A program made the position numbers and the translations under genes. This document shows positions 1 to 9,211 of a stretch of 45,158 bases of DNA, piece by piece. The notes under the pieces were generated by a model. The model was not told where the DNA came from. It searched no databases and saw only the letters and a program-made list of their open reading frames with translations. Within the stretch, counting starts at the first letter, position 1. Every line of letters begins with the position of its first letter. Origin of the DNA: CAVTUU01 sp045804965 (GTDB lineage Bacteria > Chloroflexota > Chloroflexia > Thermomicrobiales > UBA6265); NCBI GenBank assembly GCA_045804965.1, contig JBJMMD010000048.1, positions 1-45,158 on the forward strand. The letters are read 5' to 3'.

Positions 1-505
1 AATCGTTGTGCGCGGCCTCGATCAGCAGCCGATTGAACTCCCGGTCCAGGCGCATGAATGAGATGTCGTCATTGGTCTTGGCCGCACGGTCCATTCCCTG
101 CGCGATCTCCTCCAGTTCTTCCCGCTGTTTCCGGGTAGCCCGCTCCGCCGCCGCCCGGCTCAGCAGCCGCTCGATCTCGCGGCGCACTTCGAGGACCAGC
201 AATTGGCTGCGCGGATTAATATCAGAAACGAGAATCCCTTTGCGCGGCAGGATTGTCACCAACCCCTCGCGCGCCAAACGCTGCAGCGCCTCGCGAACCG
301 GCGTGCGCCCGATATCGAAGGTGGCAGAGAGCATCTGCTCGGACAGGACGTCGCCCGGCCTCAGCCGTAGAGTCACGATCCGCTCCTCGATGAGCCGGTA
401 GGCACGCTCCGTTAGCGTGTCACCGCGTAAGACGCGGGCTCCCCCAGGTGACGCGGCCCGGCCTGCAACGATGCGTGGACGACGGACTGCCTGCGATCGC
501 GCCAC
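1..505 (-). CDS. GntR-family transcriptional regulator, FCD subclass (C-terminus off the left edge)
   Basis: The leftward reading frame gives a winged-helix domain followed by the start of an all-helical FCD ligand-binding domain. Visible landmarks are ERAYRLIEERIVTLRLRPGD, then DIGRTPVREALQRLAREGLV (recognition helix) and LVLEVRREIERLL (start of the FCD helices). About 168 residues are inside the window. I chose the GTG at 505 because AGAAGG lies just upstream and the codon is one base past the stop of the PanB-like gene, so the two are probably co-translated. FCD regulators usually repress neighbouring catabolic or transport genes and respond to carboxylic acids. The target here is inferred to be its own operon or the divergent EamA unit. 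Family is certain; ligand unknown. Confidence 0.85.
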   Translation of the reverse strand, partial: MARSQAVRRPRIVAGRAASPGGARVLRGDTLTERAYRLIEERIVTLRLRPGDVLSEQMLSATFDIGRTPVREALQRLAREGLVTILPRKGILVSDINPRSQLLVLEVRREIERLLSRAAAERATRKQREELEEIAQGMDRAAKTNDDISFMRLDREFNRLLIEAAHND

Positions 506-506
506 G

Positions 507-1445
507 TCAGACTTGCCTTCTCTTGGCAACCATTGCGGCGAACTTCTCATATTCGTCGTCGTTGACCGTATAGGAGTGCTCGTCGTCCGGGAACGAGCCT
601 TCCTTCACCTCTCTCACGTATTGCCGGATACCGCTCACGGCCGCTTCGGTCAGTTTGGCATAACGTTTAGTGAATTTCGGCTTGAAATCCGTGAAGACGC
701 CCAGCAGGTCGTAGCACAGCAGGATTTGCCCATCGCAGCCCGCGCCGGCGCCGATGCCGATCGTCGGGATCGTCAACTGCTCGGAAATGAGTCGGGCGAT
801 CTTTGCCGGCACCGCTTCGAATTCGAGCATGAAGCAGCCGGCATCTTCAATGGCCAGGGCGTCCTCCAGGATCTTCATGGCGGCCTCGGCCGTCCGCCCC
901 TGGATTTTGAAGCCGCCGAACATCGCAATAGTGTGGGGGGTGAGACCGATATGAGAGGCGGTCGGGATGCCGGCGTCCACCAGCGCACGCAGAATGTGTG
1001 CTTGCGATTTGCCGCCCTGTGGCTTCACGGCATCGCAGAGAGCCTCCTGCATGAACCGGGTGGCGTTGGTCAGCGCGCGATCGACCGTGTGATAGCTTTG
1101 ATAAGGCATGCAGCCGAGCGAAAAGGTGTTCGGTGCGCCGCGGCGGACCGCCTGCGCGTGCATGATCATCATGTCCATGCTTGCCGGAATGGTGCTGGGA
1201 TGCCCGTGCGCCACCATGGCGAGGCTGTCGCCGACCACCGCCACGTCGATCCCGGCCATCTCGGCCCATTTTGCAGACGTGTAGTCCGGGACCGACATGT
1301 AGACCATCTTCTCGCCGGTCCCTTTCGACTCGCGGATCTCCGTGATGGTGCGCTTTTCGCGCTTTTGGTCTGCTGCCTTGACTTCAGGCTTGGCTGCGCC
1401 CGGCACGCCGATTGCCGACTTTGCAGGGGCGTCGGCTGTCGCCAC
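507..1445 (-). CDS. PanB-like protein (divergent ketopantoate hydroxymethyltransferase family)
   Basis: A TIM-barrel protein of about 312 residues aligning end to end with 3-methyl-2-oxobutanoate hydroxymethyltransferase (PanB), which makes ketopantoate for pantothenate/CoA. Conserved landmarks are VGDSL, HIGLTPHT, GGFKIQGR, IPTIGIGAG, CDGQIL and PKFTKRYA. The start is GTG at 1445: an AAAGGAGGG ribosome site sits just before it, inside the stretch that would be coding if the ATG at 1466 were used. By alignment with E. coli PanB, metal ligand D45 is kept (D73), but D84 is Cys (C112, in GCMPY) and E114 is Gln (Q143, in VKPQGG). The lysine before it (K141) and the general base (E210) remain. It may be a paralogue with another aldol-type reaction. 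It overlaps almost directly with the GntR gene. Confidence 0.85.
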   Translation of the reverse strand: MATADAPAKSAIGVPGAAKPEVKAADQKREKRTITEIRESKGTGEKMVYMSVPDYTSAKWAEMAGIDVAVVGDSLAMVAHGHPSTIPASMDMMIMHAQAVRRGAPNTFSLGCMPYQSYHTVDRALTNATRFMQEALCDAVKPQGGKSQAHILRALVDAGIPTASHIGLTPHTIAMFGGFKIQGRTAEAAMKILEDALAIEDAGCFMLEFEAVPAKIARLISEQLTIPTIGIGAGAGCDGQILLCYDLLGVFTDFKPKFTKRYAKLTEAAVSGIRQYVREVKEGSFPDDEHSYTVNDDEYEKFAAMVAKRRQV

Positions 1446-1575
1446 CTCGTACCCTCCTTTGCACATTATCGGCGGAGCTATTGCGCGCTACCGCTGATAT
1501 ATGTCTCGTATGTTACGGAGAACGGCTTCCGGCGGTCAAGGGAGCGGCCGCCGCGCTTTTTGGGATGTTGATGCT

Positions 1576-1959
1576 ATGTTACCGCGCCAGTCGTTGATCC
1601 CAGTCGGTCTGTTTGCGGCGCTGCTGCTGATTATCTTGCTGCATGCGCTGGCGGCAAGCGGTCAATTCCCTCACAGGCACGGTTCACCGGCCTCTGGCAT
1701 TGGCTCTCTCGTTCTCTATGGCTCGACAGCGGTAGTTCTGGCCTGCCTCATGATTGGGCTCGCGCTGGCTTGGTGGCTCGTGCCCTGGTATGCGGCCGTG
1801 ATTGCTGGCGGACTTTCTGTGCTTGCCGCCCCGGTCGTCCTTCAGCAGTTTCCCGACACCTTCGTCGACGGTGGCGGCGCGCTTCTTACCTTTGCCGCTG
1901 CAGCGGCGGTCTTGGCCCTCCTCTTGATCTGGTTCGCAAGCGTGGGCATTCCTCACTGA
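1576..1959 (+). CDS. Small integral membrane protein, unknown function
   Basis: A 127-residue protein with about four hydrophobic segments: one near residues 7-25, two in the middle, and an Ala/Leu-rich one close to the C-terminus. There is no cysteine or obvious catalytic motif. The ATG at 1576 is preferred over an upstream in-frame ATG at 1501, because the intervening residues are polar and arginine-rich and an earlier start would crowd the divergent panB-like promoter. Its TGA overlaps the ATG of the next gene (ATGA), so it is translationally coupled to the EamA transporter and may assist it. I do not recognise the family. Confidence 0.65.
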   Translation: MLPRQSLIPVGLFAALLLIILLHALAASGQFPHRHGSPASGIGSLVLYGSTAVVLACLMIGLALAWWLVPWYAAVIAGGLSVLAAPVVLQQFPDTFVDGGGALLTFAAAAAVLALLLIWFASVGIPH

Positions 1960-2915
1960 TGACGTTCAACGCCGACGACCTAGGTCTTGAGGAGGCGCCT
2001 AGTTCCGGCAAGCCGAAGCCCCGCTGGCCGCGCCCCAATCCTTATCTGCTGTTGGCGCTCGCGTCTCTCTTCTGGTCTGGCAACCACATCCTCGGCCGCG
2101 CCATGAGCGGGCATGTGCCACCTATCGGGATATCAACGGTGCGATGGCTGGTTCCCGCCCTGCTGCTGTGGCCACTAGCGCGTCGGCATCTTGAGCAGGA
2201 TTGGGCGGCGATCCGCGCACATTGGCTCATCCTGCTCTGGCTGGGCATCACCGGCGGCGCATTATTCACGGTGCTGCAATATGTCGGGCTCCAGTACACC
2301 AGCGCGCTCAACGTCTCGGTGCTCAATTCGCTGGTGCCGGTGCTGATCGTCGCCGCCGGCGCAGTCTTGTTCCGGGACCGCATCTCGGCCGTTCAGCTTG
2401 CTGGAATAGTCATCTCCTCGCTTGGCGTGCTGACCATCATATCGCGCGGCCGGGTCGAAATTCTTATGGACCTCCGATTCAATGTCGGCGATGTGCTGAT
2501 TGTAATCAATATGGCGGTGTTTTCGATCTACGCTGCCTGTTTGCGGCTGCGGCCGCAAATGCACTGGCTGAGTTTCATCTTCGTGCTTGCGGTAATTTCC
2601 GCCGCGACCACCGTGCCGTTCTTCATCTGGGAAACGTTGTCGGGAAACACCTTTGAACCAAGCTTGTTCACCCTGATCGCCATAATATATGTCTCGATCT
2701 TCCCGAGCGTGCTCGCCTTCGCAGCCTGGAACCGAGGCGTCGAACTGATTGGCGCCAACCGTTCGGGTCCGTTCCTACATCTCGTTCCGGTCTACACCGC
2801 GGCGCTGTCGAGCACCTTCTTGGGAGAAGCTCTGGCCGTACAACACGTCCTGGGTTTCGGACTGATCCTGATCGGGGTCTGGCTTGCCTCAATTCACAAG
2901 CCAACGCCCCGCTAA
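1959..2915 (+). CDS. EamA/DMT-superfamily transporter
   Basis: A 318-residue inner-membrane protein with about ten hydrophobic helices in two halves of similar build, the usual size and layout of the drug/metabolite transporter superfamily (EamA, PF00892, two copies). The first helix carries LFWSGNHILGRA, a form of the family's W-x-x-N signature. The second half ends in FLGEALAVQHVLGFGLILIGV, the usual end of an EamA repeat. The ATG at 1959 overlaps the stop of the upstream small membrane protein. Members export amino acids, nucleosides or other metabolites; the substrate cannot be told from the sequence. Divergent from, and possibly controlled by, the GntR regulator. Confidence 0.88.
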   Translation: MTFNADDLGLEEAPSSGKPKPRWPRPNPYLLLALASLFWSGNHILGRAMSGHVPPIGISTVRWLVPALLLWPLARRHLEQDWAAIRAHWLILLWLGITGGALFTVLQYVGLQYTSALNVSVLNSLVPVLIVAAGAVLFRDRISAVQLAGIVISSLGVLTIISRGRVEILMDLRFNVGDVLIVINMAVFSIYAACLRLRPQMHWLSFIFVLAVISAATTVPFFIWETLSGNTFEPSLFTLIAIIYVSIFPSVLAFAAWNRGVELIGANRSGPFLHLVPVYTAALSSTFLGEALAVQHVLGFGLILIGVWLASIHKPTPR

Positions 2916-3631
2916 GTCGCTACTGCGTCCTCGGGCGCAACGCAGAACTCCGAACGGCTGTACTTGGTCAATCCGGCAGCTCGCCTCAGTGCCGACGGTG
3001 TCGCTGGCGCACGGACGATGTTTCGCATATGCATATAGGGGAACAGGCGTTACCGCCTGCCGCGAGGCTGACAACGGCTCAGCGCGTGCGGCGACTGCCG
3101 TTTGACCGCCCTGAGCCTGGCGTGGCCATCTTTGCCGACCATGATGTGGACATGAACCACGAATGTCCGCCGCACGATGGCGATAATCGGTAGATTCCCG
3201 ATTGACACTTTGGCCCGCTCCACAGGGCAGCAGGTCATTTTCTTGTGATGCGAGCTCGGAACCGAGCCGGTGCTCTTCTTAACGGCACATCAAAAGAAAT
3301 GCAGATGTTCCGGCAGCAATTTAGCGGCTAAAACTTCCCACTCCCAAAGACCTTGAAATCATGTCCTGCCACCGCTCGGCGGGCCCCTCCCTTGGCCATC
3401 GAACGGCAAATTGAATGGCGGAGCCGCGAAAGCATTGGAGCGACCGGCAGTTCGTCGAGATCGTGGCAGCGCCCGCCGCGGCCTCCTTCGTCAACCGCTG
3501 ATGCCACGATCGGCGATGTCATTAGATGATGAACAGTGGCCTTTCGGGCGGACCAGACACAGTGGTGCAAAAAGGCCTGTGAACTTCGGGCCCCGCCGTG
3601 GTTATATCAGGGCGTTGGGTTAGGATCCGCA
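2916..3631. other. Intergenic region with no supported gene
   Basis: 716 bp between the EamA gene and the flavoprotein gene. Short open frames here lack family features and plausible ribosome sites. A small perfect palindrome (GCTCGG-AA-CCGAGC) lies near 3252-3265. The promoter of the 3.6-12 kb operon should lie in the right end of this segment, but I see no convincing -35/-10 pair. Confidence 0.6.
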
Positions 3632-5347
3632 ATGCGAGTCTTGTCGACGGATGTGGTGGTGGTGGGAGGAGGCGCGGCCGGTTGCTATGCCGCACTCAAC
3701 CTGCAGGGTCAGGGCATCAAGACCGTCATCGTCTGCAAGGGCCTCGTTGGCAAGAGCGGCGCATCGATTTTCGCCGGCAACCTGGTGATCTCCGGCCGCG
3801 GTCTCGGGAACACCGAGGAGCAGGCCCGCAACACCGCCGAGTTCCTCATCAAGTACCACAATCAGTTCCTGATCGATCAGAACTGGGCACGCGCCTGCGC
3901 CCAGTGGATCGAAAACGTCTATTACCCAGAGCTTGAAGAGGCCGGCCTTTATCTGCGGCGCGACAACAAAGGTAGTGTCGTCACGAGCCCAGGAAAAATT
4001 CGCAGCGTTGCGGCGAACACCCAAGGCAATTCCGGCGTGCCGTTCATGGACCTGCGGCGCAAGCAGGTCATCAAGGCCGGGATCCCACGACTGGAGGAAA
4101 CCGTCGTCACCGCGCTGCTTCGCCGCCCCGACGGTTCAGTTTGCGGCGTGTTCGCGCTCGACATTCTCACTGGCGAATATCAGGTGGTGCTTGGCCGCGC
4201 CGTCATTCTCGCCACCGGCTACTCCGACAGGCTGCACGCAAGGTCGACTGGTACACGCGAGATGTCGGGCGACGGCATTGCGATGGCGTGGCGCGCCGGC
4301 GCGACGCTCGTCAATTTGGAAATGCAGTGGTGGCATACCAACGATATCGCCGAGCCGCCGTCGTGGCAGCGCATGCAGGTCTATCCCAATCCGATGCTTG
4401 GCTCGGAGAAATCGGCGCGCATGGTCAATTCGGCGGGCGAGGAATTCTTCAACCAGCAGCGCGACGATCCGCTGGCCTACGGGCCTTACACCGTTCAGCT
4501 CAAGGCGCTGGCGAAGCAGGTCCGCGCCGGCAAGGCGCGTTACGACGGCGGCTATTACGCCGGCTTCGATCATTGCGATGCACGCGAGGTCGAGGCCTAC
4601 ACGAGCTACGGCAAGGGATTCCGCCAGCTGGGCCTGAGCTTTCCGGAGGATCTGGTCGAGGCCGCGGTGACCGCGCACTACCGGCAGGGCGGCATCGACG
4701 TTGACACCAAGACGATGCGCTCATCAGTGCCCGGACTCTACGTTGCGGGCGGGCTCGGCGGTCATAGCAACGGACTCATCGCGCTCGCCACGTACGACGG
4801 CAAGGTAGTGGCCGATGGGGTTGCGGCGGACCTGCCAGGGCTTCATTGCGGTGGATTGTCGGAAAGTGATCTGCAACAGGAGACGGCGCGGCTCGATGCG
4901 CTGCTTGTCGTGCGGCGCGACGGCGTGCCGGTGGCCCAGGTCAAGAACAAGATCCGCAACGTGATGTGGGAGAAAGTCGGCGTTGAGAAGGACGAGGCGT
5001 CCCTGAAGTCCGCATTGCAGGACATCGCCGACATCCGGCTCGATCTTTTGCCGCGGATGAGTGTCATGCGCAGGGCGCGTGTTGCCAATTACGAATGGCT
5101 CGACGCCATCGACGCGATCAACATGGCGGATGTCTGCGAGCTGATCATCCTGTCGTCGCTGGAGCGCAAAGAAAGCCGCGGGCCGTTCATGCGGCGCGAT
5201 TTCCCGGTGCAGGATAATGCGCGCTGGCTTAGCGCCAATGTGATGTTCCGCACCGACAATGGCCATCGTTTTGAGCAACGCCCTTACGACACGCGGTTCT
5301 TCAAGCCGGACTTCGCCACCAGGGATAATCTCGAGGTCGCGTGGTGA
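3632..5347 (+). CDS. FAD-binding dehydrogenase, fumarate reductase/succinate dehydrogenase flavoprotein family (non-canonical active site)
   Basis: A 571-residue flavoprotein opening with a Rossmann FAD motif (VVVVGGGAAG, residues 8-17). It ends in the family's second FAD segment (VPGLYVAGGLGGHSNG). The fumarate-reductase motif AHY.QGGI is present with H349, and the substrate-region histidine is kept in QWWHTND. By hand alignment to E. coli FrdA, the covalent-FAD histidine is glycine (KSGAS), R287 is serine and R390 is glycine, so FAD is probably non-covalent and the substrate is probably not plain succinate/fumarate. ATG at 3632 has AGGA upstream; the longer frame from 3536 adds an unrelated tail. 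Its stop overlaps the start of the iron-sulfur gene. It likely forms a complex with the next two products. Confidence 0.85.
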   Translation: MRVLSTDVVVVGGGAAGCYAALNLQGQGIKTVIVCKGLVGKSGASIFAGNLVISGRGLGNTEEQARNTAEFLIKYHNQFLIDQNWARACAQWIENVYYPELEEAGLYLRRDNKGSVVTSPGKIRSVAANTQGNSGVPFMDLRRKQVIKAGIPRLEETVVTALLRRPDGSVCGVFALDILTGEYQVVLGRAVILATGYSDRLHARSTGTREMSGDGIAMAWRAGATLVNLEMQWWHTNDIAEPPSWQRMQVYPNPMLGSEKSARMVNSAGEEFFNQQRDDPLAYGPYTVQLKALAKQVRAGKARYDGGYYAGFDHCDAREVEAYTSYGKGFRQLGLSFPEDLVEAAVTAHYRQGGIDVDTKTMRSSVPGLYVAGGLGGHSNGLIALATYDGKVVADGVAADLPGLHCGGLSESDLQQETARLDALLVVRRDGVPVAQVKNKIRNVMWEKVGVEKDEASLKSALQDIADIRLDLLPRMSVMRRARVANYEWLDAIDAINMADVCELIILSSLERKESRGPFMRRDFPVQDNARWLSANVMFRTDNGHRFEQRPYDTRFFKPDFATRDNLEVAW

Positions 5348-6342
5348 ACGATACTCTGGCAGCCGGCGAGGCGCGAGCACTCGGTCAGGCCGAGCATCAC
5401 GACACCTTGCAGGCGCGCAATTCTCGCCTCTCCGTCGGCGAGACGGTCACAATGCGGGTTCGGCGCTCGGACGATGGGCGGCTCGCCGAATTCCGCGTGC
5501 CCTATCGCAAGTGGATGCGCGTTCTCGACGCGCTCAACTGGGTCGCGGAGAACGCGGCGGCTGACCTGGCATACCGTTGGTTCTGCGGCTCGAAGATGTG
5601 TGGCACCTGCGCGGTGCGGATGAACGGCCGCGAGGTGCTGGCGTGCTGGGAGGCGGTCGAACCCGACATGACGATCGAGCCGCTGCGCAACCTTCCGGTG
5701 ATCCGCGATCTCGTGGTCGACCGTGCGCCCTTCGATCGTAAGGTCGAAGCGCTGGAGCCGTGGATCGAGCGGCCGTCGCTCTATGCCGGATTTCCCGAGC
5801 CGCTGAACCATAAGGATATGAAGAACGCGTCGAAGGCGCTCGATTGTATCGGCTGCATGTGCTGCTACTCGGCCTGCCCAGTAATTGACCTTGGCAATCT
5901 CACCGACTTCGCGGGTCCAGCTCCACTCGTTCAACTTGGCCAAACGGCGCTCGACCCGCGCAATGATGCGGCCAAGGTCGCGCGCTCCCTCAAGCTTACA
6001 GGCATCTTCAATTGCGTGTCCTGTTACAAGTGCGAGGAGGTCTGCCCGGCTGCCATCCCGATCGTGACGCAGGTGATCGAGCCGCTGAAAGCGAAAGCCG
6101 CAGCGCTTGTTCCCAAGATGGCCAAGCACTCCAACGCACTGCGGGCGGTCGTGGCGGCACGCGGATATGTCGATCCTGGCGAGCTTGTCTTGCGCGTCCG
6201 TGGATTCGCGACGCTCGGCGAATGGCTTCGCGCGCTGCGGCTTCTGATGCGCGGCAAGATCAATCCGATCAAGACATTGTTCAAACGAAAGACGGCGGCG
6301 AGCGCCGCCGCCGCGCGCATTCTCGGGAAAAGCCCCCGATGA
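5344..6342 (+). CDS. SdhB/FrdB-like iron-sulfur subunit
   Basis: A 332-residue electron-transfer subunit. The N-terminal half is a ferredoxin-like 2Fe-2S domain with the cysteine pattern CGSKMCGTC then, after 12 residues, a fourth cysteine in LACW. The C-terminal half holds two 4Fe-4S motifs, CIGCMCCYSACP and CVSCYKCEEVCP. This is the succinate dehydrogenase/fumarate reductase B-subunit order, but the second set (C..C..C...CP) is a full 4Fe-4S ligand set rather than the 3Fe-4S usual in classical SdhB, as expected for type-E or thiol:fumarate-reductase-like enzymes. The GTG at 5344 overlaps the flavoprotein stop (GTGGTGA) and has GAGG upstream; the GTG at 5341 is the alternative. It should pass electrons from FAD to the CCG subunit. 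Confidence 0.9.
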   Translation: MNDTLAAGEARALGQAEHHDTLQARNSRLSVGETVTMRVRRSDDGRLAEFRVPYRKWMRVLDALNWVAENAAADLAYRWFCGSKMCGTCAVRMNGREVLACWEAVEPDMTIEPLRNLPVIRDLVVDRAPFDRKVEALEPWIERPSLYAGFPEPLNHKDMKNASKALDCIGCMCCYSACPVIDLGNLTDFAGPAPLVQLGQTALDPRNDAAKVARSLKLTGIFNCVSCYKCEEVCPAAIPIVTQVIEPLKAKAAALVPKMAKHSNALRAVVAARGYVDPGELVLRVRGFATLGEWLRALRLLMRGKINPIKTLFKRKTAASAAAARILGKSPR

Positions 6343-7205
6343 GATTGGCCTATTATCCCGGATGCTCCGCCCGCTCGACCTGCGCCGAGCTGAACGAAGC
6401 GACACACAAGGTCGCGGCCGCCCTCGGTCTCGATCTCGTCCAGCTCGACTCTGCGACCTGCACTGGCGCGCGCGAGCTCCGCGCCATCGATCCAGTGAAT
6501 TTCTACGTGCTCAACGTCCGCATCCTCGCGCTCGCCGAACGCGAAGGTCTGCCGCTGATGACGATATGCAACACCTGCACGCTCAATGTGCTCGACGCCC
6601 ATGCCGCGTTCGTGGACGATGCGGACCTCGCAAGAGCGGTTAATGCCAGGCTTGCGGACGAAGGGCTGCATTACAGCGGGCGCACGCGCATCAGCCATTT
6701 CCTGTGGGTCCTGTACGAAGACATCGGCGAGGCGCGGCTGCGCACCCTGGTGCGGCGCCCGCTGACCGGCCTCACGATCGCCGCCTTTTACGGTTGCCAC
6801 ATCACACGGCCGCCAGCGCGCTACAAGTTTGTCGACTCGCGTAACAACATCGCCCTGGAACGGCTCGCCATCATCTTCGGATGCCGTCCTATCGACTACA
6901 GCGGACGCACCGAATGCTGCGGCTTCCACACCGCGGCGCACGACGAGCGCATCGCAATCAAGCTCACCGGGCAGCACATCCAGTCGGCCAAGACCAATGG
7001 TGCAAGGGCGATGGTCACGCCGTGCCCGCTGTGCCACACCGTACTCGACAGCTTTCAACATGAGATCGAGCAAGATATAGGCCATAAGCTCGACATGCCC
7101 ATCCTTCACCTACCGCAACTCGTCGGCCTCGCGCTCGGCCTCACGCGCAAGGAGTTGCGTATCGACAGCCATATGATCGAATTCGACCCGTGTGCGATCG
7201 CCTAA
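6339..7205 (+). CDS. HdrB/SdhE-like CCG-domain subunit
   Basis: A 288-residue protein with two cysteine-rich (CCG) domains. The first shows YYPGC, then ATCTGA and ICNTC; the second shows FYGCH, ECCGFH and TPCPLCH. The second is a complete CCG set; in the first, the CC pair is C-T. The protein starts at an ATG overlapping the iron-sulfur gene's stop (ATGA). In type-E succinate:quinone reductases and heterodisulfide reductases the equivalent subunit (SdhE/HdrB) binds a special [4Fe-4S] cluster and links the soluble part to the membrane or a disulfide. No transmembrane segment is visible and no SdhF gene follows, so membrane attachment and electron acceptor are unresolved. Confidence 0.88.
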   Translation: MRLAYYPGCSARSTCAELNEATHKVAAALGLDLVQLDSATCTGARELRAIDPVNFYVLNVRILALAEREGLPLMTICNTCTLNVLDAHAAFVDDADLARAVNARLADEGLHYSGRTRISHFLWVLYEDIGEARLRTLVRRPLTGLTIAAFYGCHITRPPARYKFVDSRNNIALERLAIIFGCRPIDYSGRTECCGFHTAAHDERIAIKLTGQHIQSAKTNGARAMVTPCPLCHTVLDSFQHEIEQDIGHKLDMPILHLPQLVGLALGLTRKELRIDSHMIEFDPCAIA

Positions 7206-7343
7206 TGTTCCTGCACGGCAATCGCACGCACTTGGCTTACTAGGGGTTGCAGTTCCCGCGCTGGGACGGCGCTTGCATCACTTTGACTCGATGCGGCTTC
7301 CGGGCGACGCTCGTGCCTATCGCTGGACGGGACAGCTAGGCCA

Positions 7344-8201
7344 ATGGACAAGCTCTTTCTGCTCGCCATGAACGGCCTGATCTGGGGGTTGATCATCGCG
7401 CTGATCGCGCTCGGCCTCGCCATCATCTTCGGCCTCCTCGACATCATCAATCTGGCGCACGGGGACTTCTTTATGGTCGGCACGGTGCTGGCATGGGCAA
7501 CGCTGCAGTCGACCGGAAGTTTCTGGCTCGCCTTCATCGTCGCGCCGCTCGTGGGCTTCCTATTGGGAGCACTGATCCAGCGATTGATCATCCAGCCCAT
7601 ACACAACGCCGCGGCGCTCTCAATCGTAGCGACGTTCGGCCTGTCGCTGATCCTGCAGGAGAGCGTGCGCATCACCTACGGTCCAACGCCGGGCCGCATT
7701 CTGTCACCGATCCCCGGCACGATGCCGATGTTCGGCGTGGACTACGAAGTGTACCGGCTGTTCGCGGCGGCGGTCGCGATCCTGCTGATCGGCGGCTTCT
7801 TCCTTTTCCTCAATCACACCCAGCTCGGCACCTGGATGCGCGCGGTGCGGCATGATCGCGACACCGCGGTGGCGATGGGCATCCCGGCCGGACGCGTGTA
7901 TGTGCTCACGTTCGGCATCGGCTTCGCGCTCGCTGCTGTCGGCGGCGTGGTGGCGGCGCCGATCACCACCGTCGATTTCCGCGGCGGCGTGGACATCCTG
8001 CCGTTCTGCTTCATGGCGGTGATAATCGGCGGCCTCGGCAATCTGCCCGGCACGGCCGCCGCCGCCGTGCTGCTCGCCTTCCTCGAAGGCATCATCCAGA
8101 GCGTGGCCGACCCGACCGTCGCGCGCATCGCCTCGCTGGTCCTGATGAGTGCTGTGCTGCTGCTTCGCCCGCAGGGCCTGTTCAAAGGATTTACGCGGTG
8201 A
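7344..8201 (+). CDS. Branched-chain-type ABC transporter permease, LivH family
   Basis: A 285-residue very hydrophobic permease with about eight membrane helices. Family marks include IIFGLLDIINLAHGDFFM near the N-terminus and MRAVRHDRDTAVAMGIP in the cytoplasmic coupling loop. The LivH family (PF02653) imports branched-chain amino acids, urea, short amides or aromatic and dicarboxylic acids. A 138-bp gap separates it from the CCG subunit, so a separate promoter is possible, but direction and context suggest one transcription unit. Its TGA overlaps the start of the LivM-like gene. Confidence 0.93.
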   Translation: MDKLFLLAMNGLIWGLIIALIALGLAIIFGLLDIINLAHGDFFMVGTVLAWATLQSTGSFWLAFIVAPLVGFLLGALIQRLIIQPIHNAAALSIVATFGLSLILQESVRITYGPTPGRILSPIPGTMPMFGVDYEVYRLFAAAVAILLIGGFFLFLNHTQLGTWMRAVRHDRDTAVAMGIPAGRVYVLTFGIGFALAAVGGVVAAPITTVDFRGGVDILPFCFMAVIIGGLGNLPGTAAAAVLLAFLEGIIQSVADPTVARIASLVLMSAVLLLRPQGLFKGFTR

Positions 8202-9211
8202 TGTCGGCCGCCACCATCGAACGCAGTTTGTGGGTCGTCTTGGCCGCGTTCATGATTGCGGTGCCCTGGCTGATCCCGGCGCTGATCAACAGCTTCTGGG
8301 TCAGCGTCATCGCCGAAATCTTGATTTGGTCGCTGTTCGCCGCAAGCGTCAACCTTCTGTTCGGTTACGTCGGGCTGTTGTCGTTCGGTCAGGCGCTCTA
8401 TTTCGGCTTCGGCATGTATGGCGTCGCGATCGGCATACAGGACTTCCACCTGTCGTTCTGGCCGGCGTTCGGGCTCGGCATCGTGGCGTCCATGGCGATG
8501 GCGTTTTTGACCGGCATCTTCGCGGTCCGACTGACCTGGCACTACTTCGCCATCATCACCGTGGTGTTCTCGCTGATCTTCTACTTCCTCGCGCTGACCA
8601 ACAAGTGGCTGACCGGCGGCGACGACGGCATCAACTTCACCTTGCCGCCAACGTTCAACGTCGGCGGATTCAACAAAAGCCTCACTGATTCGACCTTTCA
8701 GTATTTCTTTATCCTCGTCACGGTCACTTTCTGCTTGTGGCTGATGCAACGTCTGATCGCAAGCCCGCTCGGGAAGGCACTGGTCGCCATCCGCGACAAC
8801 GACGTGCGTGCATCGCTGATCGGGCTCAACGTCTACCGCTTGCGGCTGATCGCGTTCGTGCTCGCGGGGTTCCTCGCCGGTGTTGCCGGCGCGCTGTTCG
8901 CATTCTTCGGACGTTATGCCTCAGCGAGCTACATGTTCTATCACGTCTCCGGCGAAGCCGTGGTGTGGGCGATCGTCGGCGGCGCCGGCACGCTGCTCGG
9001 GCCGCTAGTCGGTACGACATTGTTCATCATCGTCCGCGAGGTCGTCTCCACCCATTGGGAGCATCATTCGTTGATTGTCGGCGCGGTCGCGGTCCTGGTC
9101 GTGATGTTTGCGCCCAAAGGCGTGGTCGGTTCGTGGAACGACTGGATCGCTCGCATCGCCGAGCGCGCCGAAGCGCCGTCGGTTACAGCCAAGCTGCGGA
9201 CCGATCCATGA
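8201..9211 (+). CDS. Branched-chain-type ABC transporter permease, LivM family
   Basis: A 336-residue membrane protein, the partner permease of the LivH-like protein. The N-terminal half holds NLLFGYVGLLSFGQALYFG, the LivM family landmark. The coupling-loop motif AIRDNDVRASLIGLNVYRLR is in the middle, and the end reads LVVMFAPKGVVG. ATG at 8201 overlaps the LivH stop; GTG at 8198 in the same frame is an alternative. Its own stop overlaps the LivG-like ATG. Together with LivH it forms the transmembrane channel of the importer. Confidence 0.93.
   Translation: MSAATIERSLWVVLAAFMIAVPWLIPALINSFWVSVIAEILIWSLFAASVNLLFGYVGLLSFGQALYFGFGMYGVAIGIQDFHLSFWPAFGLGIVASMAMAFLTGIFAVRLTWHYFAIITVVFSLIFYFLALTNKWLTGGDDGINFTLPPTFNVGGFNKSLTDSTFQYFFILVTVTFCLWLMQRLIASPLGKALVAIRDNDVRASLIGLNVYRLRLIAFVLAGFLAGVAGALFAFFGRYASASYMFYHVSGEAVVWAIVGGAGTLLGPLVGTTLFIIVREVVSTHWEHHSLIVGAVAVLVVMFAPKGVVGSWNDWIARIAERAEAPSVTAKLRTDP

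Noticed and set aside
417..1571. Long plus-strand open frame opposite the PanB-like gene
   Set aside because: Its residues are low in family features, rich in Arg/His, and exactly antisense to a well-matched gene; a GC-rich shadow.
5284..6405. 373-codon minus-strand frame opposite the iron-sulfur subunit
   Set aside because: Antisense to a gene with complete cluster cysteines; no ribosome site or domain.
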